Below, piece after piece: positions 32,809-43,606 of a DNA stretch of 64,000 nt; positions within the stretch are counted from its first letter, which is position 1; each line of letters starts with the position of its first letter. The position numbers and the translations under genes were made by a program. The notes beneath the pieces were generated by a model that was not told the origin of the DNA, did not search any database, and worked only from the letters and a program-made list of their open reading frames with translations. The DNA is from Siphonodentalium dalli (lineage: Eukaryota > Mollusca > Scaphopoda > Gadilida > Siphonodentaliidae): contig CP136064.1 of the NCBI GenBank assembly GCA_032622095.1, positions 176,656,247-176,720,246 on the forward strand, read 5' to 3'.

Positions 32809-33732
32809 TTAAAGACACGGTTGGCCTTGGCGGTGGGTATCCTGTGAAAAATATCTCCACCCGTCAAAAACCGCCACAAACAGAAAGAACATCAAAATGT
32901 AGATAGACTTTGTCCGTATACAAATAAGAAATATCGCATAATTTAAACAGTATGTTAGGCTACGTTCATACGCTGGCAAGTTTGCACGGTATGTTTTGTG
33001 GGTATTTCGTCAAAGAAAACCACATGGTGCCAGAATATGAACGGAACCGTGCACACAACATGCATCTCTATCAAAGCGAAATACATGAGAAGTAGCATTT
33101 ATCTAATTTCACTTGTAACAGTGCTATTGGAATTTGCCTTCAAATACCTGTATGATTTATTCTTGCGAGATAATTGCATGATATTTACAGGTAAATTCCG
33201 GTAGCATCGCTACAGGTGGAACTACATATATTTTACTTCGGACGTAGTTAGCTGTGGTACAGATGCACTTTATGTGCTTGTTTACGTTCATATTATGGCA
33301 CCATATCGTTTTCTACGACAAAATGCCTGCAAACCATACCGTGCAAACTTGCCAGTGTATGAACGTACCCTTATGGTCATTTGTTTGACCATTGTTATGT
33401 AAACAAACGCATAAAAAGTAACTTTTCTGGTGTTTGTTTATATTATGATGGTAAACATAAAGAGCGTTCTTTGTTGGTGAATACCTGACATGGAACTAAT
33501 AAAGAGCGTTTATGCCATTTGTGTGTGATTAGCCAGTAGCATTGTGCTGTCTTCTGTAACACAATCAGGCTCTCGCTTAGGTAAAATATAGTAGGTCTTT
33601 ATGATAACATGCCGTTTACGCGATGGTCATGGTATATATGAACGGAACTGTATGCGTTTTAATGTTTTTCTGTTTACGGTGTTTGGAACAAATATAAATA
33701 TTTTCGACAATTAAGGCCGCACGTGCCTTTAA
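32809..33732. mobile_element. TTAA-flanked MITE, copy A (interrupted)
   Basis: TTAA then AGACACGGTTGGCCTT at the left, and AAGGCCGCACGTGCCT then TTAA at the right, are inverted with mismatches. TTAA targets suggest piggyBac- or Kolobok-type mobilisation. The interior ('gtcaaaaaccgccacaaacag', 'ggtaaacataaagagcgtt', 'aataaagagcgttta') matches copy B at 50993-51511. Copy A differs by the Harbinger-like insertion at 32958-33370. Non-coding. Confidence 0.65.
32958..33370. mobile_element. Harbinger-like MITE, 413 bp, TTA duplication
   Basis: Termini are GGCTACGTTCATACGCTGG and the complement of GGGTACGTTCATACACTGG, both running on into CAAGTTTGCA. TTA flanks it on each side (32955-32957 and 33371-33373). 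Copy B of the host MITE has a single TTA at 51126-51128 and no insert, so this is a documented insertion with a 3-bp duplication, as in PIF/Harbinger elements. Inner 'gtggttttc' / 'ccatatcgttttctacgac' regions are also weakly inverted. A second, 3'-truncated copy is at 55953-56248. Confidence 0.8.
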
Positions 33733-36030
33733 TTGGGGTGATCATCGATTGTTCTTACTTTACGACCATTATATAATTGGCAAAAAGTATCAATGTACAA
33801 GGACCATAATTATTGAAGCTATCACATAGAAACAAAACAATGGACTTTCGGAATAACGAACCTTCGGAATAACGGACACTGGTCATAAGTGGCAGTTGTC
33901 GTTTCGAGGGTCCGCTATTCCCAAAGTTTTTATATTTTGCCCAATAGTTTAAAATGAACTATATTCCACCGATAGTAGCAATCAGTATGTTATTATGTCT
34001 ATCATGAAGGACAGGCTGGAACAAACGTATATATACATATATCTGCCCTCCGTATTGGTCCCTATCTTTCCGAATAGTCTCTGAGTATGCAGGGATTCGT
34101 AGTTTGTTTGAAGGATAACATTCACATTAAGTGAGTTTCAGAAAAACAAATATATAACGTCAACATTTTCGTTGACAATGTCGTTTATTCGAGATAATTT
34201 ATGTCTAAAGCTTCTTAAGTTGTTGTGGAATGCCGAGATAACCTACTGATTCGCGTTTGGTCCCAGATGCTCGTGAACATCACCCGAAAGAATAATAAAT
34301 AAGCCAATCAGCTGAGCCAATAATGAGAAGAAAAAAAAACGGACATTAGGTAGTCGTTGGAAGAGGAATCGTCGCTTTTGATTCAAGTTTTGAGTGAACT
34401 GCTTTGTTTTTCCAAGCGAAAATTTGAATTTTCCTATCCTAACACGATAATGAACTAGCGATTACATTATCTGTGATCAGTTTCAGATAGTTGAGGTTAT
34501 TTTGACCACCATTGCGCACGTTGACAAATTTATTCCATCGATAGCGCGCGATGTTGAGATGCTTTATCCCATATACACCTTGATTGCGTATTAAAGCGGA
34601 ATATAGGGAATCCACTGTACGCGTGATGTGACACCCCAACCAATTCATAGTTTGTGGTGATAAAAAAATGAATTTCCATTCGTGGCAGAGCCACTTGTGG
34701 AAATTCATTTTGTTTTGTAATCACACATGAGATAATTCCCATATCCAACCGAAAGTGTAGATATCCTCTATATATTACATATATTTATTATCGGCCTATA
34801 TAATGTTTAAAAAGTCAACATTACAAAAAGCCCAGATATTAGTAGGATTAATTTGATGATCGACAGTTTAGGTACCGCCTTGAAATCGAACATTTAGAAA
34901 TTTATTAGTGTTTTTCATAGTCTTCGATAATGTTAAAAAAAAAACCATCCAATGTAACATAATTATTTGTTGACTGAAACAGATGTCTTCTGCTCAAGAG
35001 TTCGTATTATATAGCACGGGAGCGTTATAAAAGGACAAGAAGTAGTACCTCAATGTTAATGGCCGCGGACACATGTACCACAGTAGCGATGGCATAGTAG
35101 GTGTGACAATTTATTATGGTGGAGTTTGGTGACAATTGGTCCGTCATAATTCTGTGCCATAGCTATCCATGTCGCCTGCTGATTTTCCGCACAATGAGTC
35201 GACTGGACCAATTAACCATTGCTTTTCACCAAGGCTAATCTCTACTCATTACGTTTTGCTAAATTGTATTCACGACGATATATATAATTGCACGATAGAT
35301 CGTCCAGAATTGTGTTTGACCGTGGCCTGGTGGCAGTTCCTCGTTGACTTCCATATCATTATTGTGGTACGTTTTTTTATATGATCTCATTGCATGCATG
35401 TTTATCTACTTATATTAATTTCATTAGTAAGAACAATCATGGCTGTTGAGATGGGTTATTCATTAAGTTATCAAGTGGACTTGTGTGTTGGCATGCAAAA
35501 TATAACACTGCGTGTTGAGTAAAGATCAACATCGACAAGACATTCGGTAGATACATCCTTGAGAGATCGACCGTCGCTGGTAGAGCTTGGTAGACTCATT
35601 GTGCGAATTTTGCAGAGGGCGACATGGCTTGCTATGGCATATTAAATATGACAATCAATGCCATCGCTACTGTGGCACGTGTGTCCGCAGCCAATGTCCT
35701 TGCAGTAGCTCCCGATATTAAGATATCGTTTTTTGCAAACGAATATCTGCACGGATGCATAAATGTCACATATCATCGATATCAGATAAGAGAGGTAATG
35801 GTCCTGTCGTTTTAAATCTCAGGCCGTACATCAACGGGATAGAGTATAAAAGGGGTTGTAATTTCATTGAATTCCACAGGGATTCTAATTGTGTGTTTTC
35901 CGAAGTGATCATACATATGTGCTGGAGAACGCATTGGTTAAAGCTTAGAGGATAGCAAGACATTTCTACCGATTATCTGCATCGAATGAGTCTCGAAACT
36001 CTCGTTACTGCATATGTCACGCATGTCTAA
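33733..36030. other. Mostly unique sequence, no gene recognised
   Basis: Contains the 'ttcggaataacg' remnant at 33846-33880. After that I see no repeat family and no open frame with motifs. TATAAAAG words at about 35025 and 35847 lie in this stretch but are not followed by any recognisable transcription unit. Confidence 0.35.
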
Positions 36031-36034
36031 ATTA

Positions 36035-36700
36035 CAGGTCCCCTGGTGCGACAACACTACCATGAGTATATACCTTAAAGGCCCACTTAATTTTCGAGTC
36101 GCCGATTATTTTGTTTATGGTGACTTGATATACGGTTTTAATAACAATCTATGCCATAAAATATGATTAAAATACTATAATTCATCACTATTTGAAACAT
36201 CTATGTCTCAGAAGATGCCCACAGAGAAATAGAAAACTGCTGAAATCATTTAAAGACTCCCCCTGTGGCACCCAGAATACAACAGAACTCAAAATTTTTC
36301 AATGGAAGGGGTGAACTCTATCTTTAATATATAGAGTTATTCCCCTGCATTGAAAATAATACTGATTTTTACTTCAATCTTGATGACAAAACGTGTTGGC
36401 AACTCAACAAAAACAACATGTCCACAGTTTATTACACTGGATAAGTTGATAATACAATATTTTGGAGCTTCCTCTTTCAAATGGTATATAATATGGCATA
36501 TATTTTATATAATGTAATCTGGGGGTTCGAAAATTAAGTGGGCCTTTAATACAATATCTATCGGACCTATATTGAGCATAGACTCACTTGTGATCAAAAT
36601 TCATCAATATCCCCTGTGCATAGGATCATGCCACATACCCAGTTCTTTAGACCATTTTAGTTTGGTGTATCTCCCACATAGATACGAGTAAGATCATCAA
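36035..36700 (+). repeat. Left part of dispersed repeat X
   Basis: Blocks 'acaggtcccctggtgc-acaacactaccatgag', 'cggacctatattgagcatagactca', 'gccacatacccagtt-tttagacc' and 'ggtgtatctc' occur in the same order, inverted, at 50935-50720. The X copy here is interrupted at 36079-36545 by a TTAA MITE. It appears to continue at 47161-47205 on the far side of the LINE. Confidence 0.6.
36079..36545. mobile_element. TTAA-flanked MITE with AGGCCCACTTAATTTTCGA ends
   Basis: Perfect 19-bp inverted ends AGGCCCACTTAATTTTCGA, with TTAA on both sides (36075-36078 and 36546-36549). The corresponding position in the other X copy holds a single TTAA (50873-50876) and no insert. TTAA duplications occur in piggyBac and Kolobok; AGG-type ends would favour Kolobok. 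467 bp, AT-rich, non-coding. Confidence 0.8.
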
Positions 36701-36771
36701 ACATGGTTATGCGCATGCGTGAGTTTCGGAGGCGTGATATTTTTTCGGGAACGTTTTCTTTACTAATATTC

Positions 36772-37344
36772 AAGGGGGGGGGGGGGGGGGTCGGAAAAAA
36801 ATTTCAGGCACGTATGGCATTTTTTCCCTTTCGATCATTTTTTGTACCCACCCACCCCCACCGCCAAATTTTTTTTCCGTTTTCGGCAGTTTTTTCCGAC
36901 CGTTTTTTGACACCCACCCCCCCCCCCCTTTTAACACTAAAACAGAGATTTGCGGGGGGAAATTCACTGTAAACAGCTGTATATGAATTTCTGTGCATAC
37001 TATTTATCATGGATGTTAACATGGACATGTAAATAGGAATGAGTAATTTTGAGGTCATTCGGCCAAAAAAACATGGCTGCCAGCGGCCATCTTGGATTTC
37101 AAAATTTGCAACAAAATACAACACGATAACTGCCTGCAGTCAGTTTACCAGTTAGAATTACATTATTTCTCTCATTCAAACTGATTCAAAGTGGTTTTGA
37201 AGCCCAACTCATTGCCAAAACACTAAAAACAAGCAGGAATTTTTTTTTTTAGTTGCGGAAAAAATTGCTTGTTGGTGGCTTTGACCACCCACCCACCCCG
37301 GCATACGTGCCGGAAGAAATTGTTTCACCCCCCCCCCCCCCCTG
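36772..37344 (-). mobile_element. G-run hAT-like MITE, 573 bp
   Basis: Starts AAGGGGGG and ends CCCCCCTG, flanked by TAATATTC at 36764-36771 and 37345-37352. It is the reverse-complement orientation of the copy at 16971-17519, with close similarity throughout. The open frames here derive from the repeat. Confidence 0.75.
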
Positions 37345-37503
37345 TAATATTCGGAAATTTGGATGTTATTTCTAACTCTTCATGGATCTAAATTACATGT
37401 GATTACTTAGTTTACAATGGCGGATGGAGAAACCGATAGAAAGTGAGAAAGGAACTCTGAAGGTGAGACACCAAAGCCCAACGAAAAAAATAAGAGAACT
37501 GAA

Positions 37504-38250
37504 ATGAAAACAAATATGGCGGATCCGGCCGCGACTTTGGACATCTCAGGTCAACTCGCCATCTTAACAAAAGTTATCAACGACGTTAAAATCGGACAGG
37601 ACAGTTTACGAAAAACAATTGACACCAAGCTGGATAAGTTAAATAATGAATGGAAGCAGATTTTCGAGGAAAAATTTAAAAAGCTATCAGAAGATATCAC
37701 GATGGACATAAGTGTTGAAAGGGGTCGGATAGATACCGTTATCAGCGAGCTGAGCGAAGTGAAGCAGAAAATTGATTTGATCAATCAAGGTAATCCCGTC
37801 GCCGACGTTGCTGTCACTTCGTCTCGCCGGCCAGATGACAGTGACGTATCCGTTATAATTACAAACATTCCGGGACCAGCAGCTGATGAGGATGAAGATG
37901 AAGATTTGCCAGAAATTATCGATGACATGTTGAGACATATGAAACTAAATGGCAAAGGAGTGCGCGTAGTTGGGGCAAGCAGACTGCGAAAACGATATTC
38001 CGACAGACCCGCTCTAGTGAAAGTGAAGTTCGCGAGTGTTGAGCATAAAGTCATGGTGTTAAGGCAAAAGCAGTCTCTCAGCAGTTCACCAAAATTTGAA
38101 AACTGTTATATAAGAAGCAGTAAGCCACACATTGAACGCTTAATTGAGACAAATGCCCGCACTATCCTTAGTCAAATCCCACATGGCAAGGATTTCTATG
38201 TCTCTGGGAGTGGCAGGATAGTCAGAAAAGGGGACCGCGACAGAAGATAG
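37504..38250 (+). CDS. LINE ORF1 protein (coiled coil, RRM-like)
   Basis: 248 codons from ATG at 37504; the frame is open upstream to 37447, so the start is not certain. Residues ~12-100 are heptad-rich (DSLRKTIDTKLDKLNNEWKQ, then EEKFKKLSEDI), predicting a coiled coil as in L1-type ORF1 trimers. An acidic stretch (DEDEDEDLPE, ~128-137) sits inside an RRM-like region opening VSVIITNIPG. It continues with RRM- and CTD-like segments RPALVKVKF, NCYIRSSKPHIERLIETN and GSGRIVRKGDRD. In characterised LINEs this protein binds the element RNA and forms the RNP. The frame is intact. Its TAG stop (38248-38250) is in frame with ORF2, only eight codons before the next ATG. Confidence 0.8.
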   Translation: MKTNMADPAATLDISGQLAILTKVINDVKIGQDSLRKTIDTKLDKLNNEWKQIFEEKFKKLSEDITMDISVERGRIDTVISELSEVKQKIDLINQGNPVADVAVTSSRRPDDSDVSVIITNIPGPAADEDEDEDLPEIIDDMLRHMKLNGKGVRVVGASRLRKRYSDRPALVKVKFASVEHKVMVLRQKQSLSSSPKFENCYIRSSKPHIERLIETNARTILSQIPHGKDFYVSGSGRIVRKGDRDRR

Positions 38251-38274
38251 GACAAACTGACATGTGATCGTAAT

Positions 38275-38706
38275 ATGAATGGACCTGTCAACGACACTAT
38301 TTCAATTGGACATATTAATATTAACGGATGGTCAAAAAGCAGCAGGCAGCTGAAGACTATGTTATTTAAATGTATTGACCATGATATTATATGTATTTCT
38401 GAAACTCATTTGAAGGAAGATGACACAATTTCTATTCCAGGTTATTATTGGTGTGGGAATAACAGGTCATGTATGCACAGAAAAGCCCCAAAAGCTTCAG
38501 GTGGTGTAGGGATGTTAATTAAGGATGAAATCGCTAATAAATACAAAGTGTCGATAGTAGATAAAAGTAGAGATGGATTCCTAAATGTCAATTTTGCTTC
38601 TAAAGTGTCAGCCGATGGTTTTTATGTATGTGCATGTTACCTCCCACCAGAATCCTCCCCCTGGGACAGGGATGCAGATGCTTACTTTGCACATATTCTG
38701 ACCAAT
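38275..38706 (+). pseudogene. Outer LINE ORF2, endonuclease N-terminal part
   Basis: Opens ISIGHININGWSKS, giving the catalytic Asn of the first APE motif, and ICISETHLKED with the metal-binding Glu. GGVGMLIKDE and VCACYLPPESSPWD follow. The frame breaks at 38707 where the foldback element begins and resumes at 43808 in the same frame once the insert and one CCAAT copy are discounted. Upstream, the frame runs open back to the ORF1 stop. In an intact element this domain nicks target DNA to prime reverse transcription. Confidence 0.85.
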
Positions 38707-38905
38707 TGTTACGCCGAGTTATGTAGTAACTGACGAGTTATGTGGTAGCTCGCGAGTTATGTAGCAACAATCGACGAGTTTTGTGGTAGCTCACGAGTTT
38801 TGTAGTAAAATCGACGAGTTATGTAGTAATTTGGGTTACGAGTTTTGTAGTAAAATATCGACGAGTTTTGTAGTAAAAAACAAGCTAACGAGTTTTGTAG
38901 TAATA
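38707..38905 (+). repeat. Left inverted arm of the 5.1-kb foldback element
   Basis: Ten copies of CGAGTTNTGTAGTAA-type units, with spacers that themselves pair (actgacgag, ctcgcgag, caatcgacgag). Mirrors 43607-43802 with about ten differences by eye. The innermost unit ('actcgtcgagttctgtagcaac', in parts) is absent from the right arm. Confidence 0.8.
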
Positions 38906-39400
38906 CTCGTCGAGTTCTGTAGCAACAATTTTTAGTCAGTTTCACAGGCGGGTTTGGACTTAATACAATCGTATATAGTAAATGCAATGTATTTTTGTGT
39001 AAGTGTTTGTGTGGTGGACGTTAATGACGTTGTAGCTCAACTTTATGTTGGTCCCTCGTCACTGCTGCTTCGTTTCTCATCAGATCCGAGCCAAACTTCG
39101 TACCTAGAAGTACTATGGCCATGTTATTAACTTGAACCTGGCCCTCATTACGTCAGACGTCGCGTCCTATTTCTTAATACCATGTTGTATTTGGTGAAAT
39201 AGAATAAACTATCTATCGTGGTGGAAAACCAAATGTGGTTCGTCATTTTTCTCTCAGTGCATAATGGATTCGCGGCTTGTGCACTCTAAGAAATAAACGC
39301 AACCAACAGTAACCGTGAAACAAAAGAGAGCGGCGAGTCATGCATGCGTACCATACAGTTATTGTTACCAATAATCGTTTCACTTTGTTTTTGCAATATA
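38906..39400. other. Unassigned filler inside the foldback element
   Basis: Contains 'gtagctcaactttatgttggtccctcg' near 39032, similar to the edge sequence of the satellite-bearing elements (30229, 2832). No coding. It could be the original interior of the foldback element or the LINE 5' flank. Confidence 0.35.
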
Positions 39401-39419
39401 GACAACTCTACGCCACCTC

Positions 39420-39806
39420 TTGGTTCTTGGTAGGAAACCAGCTGGTGGACACAGGCCGATTATCGCGAGGTTTGCATACTTTCCTGATAAAACCCGTATC
39501 CTACGAGCATCATATATGCTGAAATCCTCACCGTTCTCTATAAGTGAACAGTTCCCGGAAAATATCAACGAGGAGAGGAAACAGTTGATCCCAGTTATGA
39601 AAGAATTAAAAAATGCTGGGGAAAAAGTGAAGCTGGTGAAGAATAAGCTGTATGTGGAAAACGAGCTGTACGTACCCAGCAAGTCTGACTCAGTGTTTCC
39701 TTCAGACGAAAGAGCCGAAGGTATGCCACATGATGTCGGTACCCCAAAGCCACGGGACCCACCGAAACCCGAGAAGCGACGGCGCTTGAATTCCAGCCCG
39801 CGCTAG
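39420..39806 (+). pseudogene. Inner LINE ORF1, C-terminal fragment
   Basis: Contains LGRKPAGGHRPIIARFAYF, DKTRILRAS, FPENINEERKQLIPVMKEL and VKLVKNKLYVEN. These match the conserved arrangement of L1-type ORF1 C-terminal RNA-binding domains (R-P-I-I-x-x-F, then a basic helix, then K-L-Y-V). A stop at 39399-39401 and the missing coiled coil show 5' truncation. The frame ends with TAG (39804-39806), GAC follows, and the same frame stays open into ORF2. Confidence 0.7.
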
Positions 39807-41108
39807 GACATTTCAGGAGAGCAATGTCTGGGCTCTTGCGCGAGTGCACCGAAAGGTCAGGGGAATAACTCTACATTTCACCGTGTTCAGAATAGGTGCA
39901 CGGATGAGCTATCTGTCCTGACTTTAAATGTGTGTGGTTTGGCCAAACGATTAGACTGTCCTGAATTTGTTGAATTGTGTATTTTATATGATGTATTATG
40001 CTTTATGGAGACATTGACGGATGATTGTGATAATTTATCTTTACCTGGCTACACCTTTTCTTTTAAGAATCGCACGAAAGTAAGCCGTAGAAAATCCGGC
40101 GGTATGACCATTGCGTTATACAGGAATAATTTGGCGGATAAAATATCAGTAGTGCATTCGAGTTGCAAATTTGTTCATTGGGTAAATATTTCCAAAGATA
40201 TATTTGATGGGAAGTCTGATGTTTTAGTTGGTGCTGTCTATATCCCACCAGAAAAGTCCAGATACTCCAGTAAAGAAGCGTTTAATGAACTAGATTGTGA
40301 AGTTATTAGTCGTAAATTGGATTATGATAATTTAATTCTTACAGGGGATTTTAATGCACGTACATCCAATACTCAAGATTTTTATGATTTTTCGGAGAAT
40401 GATTTCCATCAAGTACATGATCTGATTCAACCTGATTTAAGAACCCTAGCTGATAATGGAATGTCAATATATCGATCGAGTAAGGATAAAATAACTAATA
40501 CATTTGGGAGATTGTTAATTAGTATATGCAGAAATAATGAGATATATATGTTAAACGGTAGAACCGATAGTGACATGGACATTGGTAAGTTGACATGCAA
40601 GGAATCATCTGTAGTTGATTACACCATTTGTTCCCCACAATGTTTGAATTTGGTAAGAGGGTTTGAAATACAAGACCACTCGTTTCTTTATTCTGATGCT
40701 CACTGTAGTTTGTCCCTGCGACTTTGGAAGGGGAAACTGACCCCATTGCTTGAAGTAAATGATCCAACATGTAATAACTTAACGAACCAATCTAAACCGA
40801 AATCGTGGGTCCCTGAGAAAACCGCCGAATTTGTAGGAAATATCGAGGAGGTTGACATTAAACAAATAAATGAACAATTGGAAGCTATGCGAAACAACAG
40901 TTCCACATGTAACAGTATATCGGAATTAGTCACATCACTTTCTGGCGTAATGATAGATGCAGCGAAAAAGACTTTCGGTTCCAAGTATGTGAGGAAAATT
41001 CAGCGACCCGAAACAACAACACAGCGAACTAGTTGTAGAGTGTGGTTTACAGACGAATGTCGAAACGTAAGGAAAGCTTATAAAAAAGCCAAACGCATAT
41101 ATGCTTAA
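39807..41108 (+). pseudogene. Inner LINE ORF2, APE endonuclease domain
   Basis: In the frame of ORF1, directly after its TAG, the sequence is open for 41 codons with no ATG before LSVLTLNVCGLAKR, the first endonuclease motif. Then come CFMETLTDD (Glu), KSGGMTIALYR, VGAVYIPPEKS, LILTGDFNART, SSVVDYTICS and SDAHCSLSL (the terminal SD-x-H motif). The linker RVWFTDECRNVRKAYKKAKR ends at a stop (TAA, 41106-41108). The next part of ORF2 lies in another frame, after two further stops (about 41134 and 41146), so ORF2 is broken. Confidence 0.8.
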
Positions 41109-41160
41109 ACACCAAACGAGAATACAAAACTAGGCCTACGACAATTAAGCTGAACGTGAA

Positions 41161-43086
41161 TATAAAAGAGTCATAAATAGGGCGAAACGTGAATATGAAA
41201 GTAATTTGCAAATTCAGATGGAAAGAATACGAAACACTGATACAAGGACATTTTGGAAAACCATTAAGGGTAATAGGGGCCATAGTAATACATCTCTTGA
41301 CATTGATATACTTGTAGAACACTTCAGAAAGCTTAACTCCCAGTTACCTGATGGTTCAACTCTTGTTACCGAAAACAAAGTCGATTTGGATGCCACAGGT
41401 ACACGCATGTTAAACATTCCCATAACTAACGAAGAAATATTATATTGCATTGGTAAACTTCATAATAATAAAGCGTCTTCGCAAGATGGAATAATCAATG
41501 AATATATTAAGGCATCAGTGCCCAAGTTATTACCAGTCTATACGCATCTCTTTAATATCATTTTCGACTCAGGATTAATACCTGACTCATGGCGCACGGG
41601 CTCAATTATACCGATTTATAAAAATAAAGGGAAGAAAGACGACCCCTCGAATTATAGGGGTATAACCATATCAAGTTGTCTTGGGAAATTATTCACATCA
41701 ATATTGAACAGACGGTTAACTAATTTTTCTGATTCTTGCGGAGTTATACATGAAAATCAAAGTGGCTTTAGGAAAGGTTACTCAACCGTGGATAATGTGT
41801 TTGTGATACAGACGCTTATGGATCTTTGTAAATTTAAGAAAAAGAAAATGTATTGTGCCTTCATTGATTTTGAAAAGGCCTTTGATACTGTCCGTAGAGA
41901 TTATTTATGGTATAAATTAGCATTAAATAATATAGGTGGCAAGATGTACAATATCATTGTTGACATGTACAAGGATATTAAATCTAGGGTAGTATGTAAT
42001 GGAGAAATATCAGACCCCTTCCCCTCTATGATTGGTTTGAAACAGGGTGACAATTTATCCCCTTTTCTTTTTTGTCTCTATGTTAACGACCTTACAGATT
42101 TTCTCGCCAGCACGGATATAGTGGGAGTGGAGTCGATATCGCGCGAATGCGAGGATAGACTAGACAGATATATGAAATTATTCATAATTTTATATGCAGA
42201 CGACACGGTGTTATTCTCCGATTCCGCCGATGATCTGCAGCGTCAGTTGAGTTACTTTGAGGACTATTGTTCGACTTGTGCCCTTAGAGTCAACGTGGCA
42301 AAAACTAAAATAATTTGCTTTTCCAAGGGTAGGTTACCCAGACATTTACTGTTTAGGCTCAACGGTAAGGAAATCGAAGTGGTGAAAACATTTTCTTACC
42401 TGGGTATTTTGTTTAGCCGATCTGGCTCATTCACGATAACCAAGAAAGACTTATCAATGAAAGCTAAGAAAGCCATGTATGAAATTATAAAAATCGCGCG
42501 TACGCATAAGCTAACAATATCAACACAGTTAAAACTCTTTGACACCTTAGTCGCACCAATCCTAGTTTACGGGTGTGAGGTTTGGGGTGTGGGTGACAAT
42601 TCTATCATTGAGGGAATACATCTGAAATTTTGCAAAATGGTCTTGGGATTAAAAACATCAACACCTTCTTATATGGTATATGGGGAGCTTGGGAGGTATC
42701 CAATGCATATTGATATCAACTTAAAAATAATGAAATTCTGGACTAAGCTTGTCACAAATTCAGAAAATCAGTTGAGTGGAATTTTTTTTAAACTTGCCTT
42801 ATCCATGGCCGATGAAACATCATTTGCGTCCCCATGGTTTAAATCGATAAAACAAATTCTAAATGAAGCAGGCATGTCTTTTATTTGGAGCATTCAGAAT
42901 CGCGGAATCGACGAGAAACGATTAATAAAGGATTTGAAAAATAAAATGAGGGATCAGTTCGTTCAGAACTGGCATTCATCGATGACATCATCTTGTAAAG
43001 GCAATACTTATAAATCTTTCAAACACGGTTTCTGTGAAGAATCATATATTTTTCACGGATCAGATACTAATATAGTTACTCTATAG
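41161..43086 (+). pseudogene. Inner LINE ORF2, reverse transcriptase
   Basis: From YKRVINRAKREYESN (41161) the frame runs 640 codons. RT motifs in order: NNKASSQDGIINEYIK, NYRGITISSCLGKLF, HENQSGFRKGYSTVDNVF, AFIDFEKAFDTVRRDYL (first catalytic Asp), GLKQGDNLSPFLF, and LYADDTVLFSDS near residue 330 of the ATG-initiated frame (42193). After these come VNVAKTKIICFSKG and FSYLGILFSRSGSF. The thumb and C-terminal segments (APILVYGCEVWG, YMVYGELGRYP) are complete. The frame ends at 43086 through a 1-nt shift, just before the zinc-knuckle tail. All catalytic residues are present. Confidence 0.85.
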
Positions 43087-43400
43087 CTCGATTTAGAACA
43101 GCCAATCATGTTTTACCAATCGAAATTTGGCGCTGGAATAAAACACCGTTATCGGAGAGAACGTGCACTTTATGTGAAACAAATATTGTCGGTGACGAGT
43201 ATCACTTTATACTTGAGTGTCCCTCTCTATCACAAGAACGGAAACTATACATAAAACATGCATATTGGAAGTATCCCAATCGTCGCAAACTGTCCATTCT
43301 TCTCTCAAACAGAAAGCCAAGTATTATACGCAACCTTTGTAGATTCATACACATTATACATAAAAGAGCGAGTTGCTCTCCTGGTTCATCTGACCCTTAA
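43086..43400 (+). pseudogene. Inner LINE ORF2, zinc-knuckle C-terminus
   Basis: In the shifted frame from 43086: ARFRTANHVLPIEIWRWN, ERTCTLCETNIVGDEYHF then ILECP, giving Cys-x2-Cys...His-x4-Cys, to a TAA at 43398-43400. This is the usual end of ORF2 in this LINE group. The 43258-43497 open frame is a shadow. Confidence 0.75.
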
Positions 43401-43521
43401 AGTTATCACAACCATCGTCATTGCGACCTTGTTTGTTTGTTTATGTATTTATATATGTATTACCATGTATATTCTTAATACCATTGTACTATGGTGAAAG
43501 AATTAAATGATACTGATACTG

Positions 43522-43606
43522 GTTCGTTCTTAAGGATACCCATGTGATTTGACAAAGTAACACTCTGCATATTCAATTATAATACATGTAGTTGAAAAAT
43601 CAAAGA
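43522..43606. other. Spacer between inner LINE tail and right arm
   Basis: Short AT-rich filler ending in an A run before 'cctcgttagcttgttttttac'. Nothing else. Confidence 0.4.

Larger units (their letters stand above)
39400..43521 (+). mobile_element. Inner LINE, 5'-truncated and decayed
   Basis: Lies within the foldback element on the plus strand. It comprises an ORF1 C-terminal fragment, endonuclease, RT and a CCHC-like tail, ending near 43500-43521 with 'ttaaatgatactgatactgg', a short GATACT repeat typical of LINE tails. Protein-level differences from the outer LINE are large, so it is a separate family. It has more lesions (two frameshifts, two extra stops) than the outer LINE. Confidence 0.75.

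Noticed and set aside
34439-34708. 89-codon minus-strand open frame
   Set aside because: No motif and no neighbouring support; one of many comparable chance frames.
35015-35860. TATAAAAG words as candidate promoters (about 35025 and 35847)
   Set aside because: Frequent by chance in AT-rich DNA, and no downstream transcription unit is visible.
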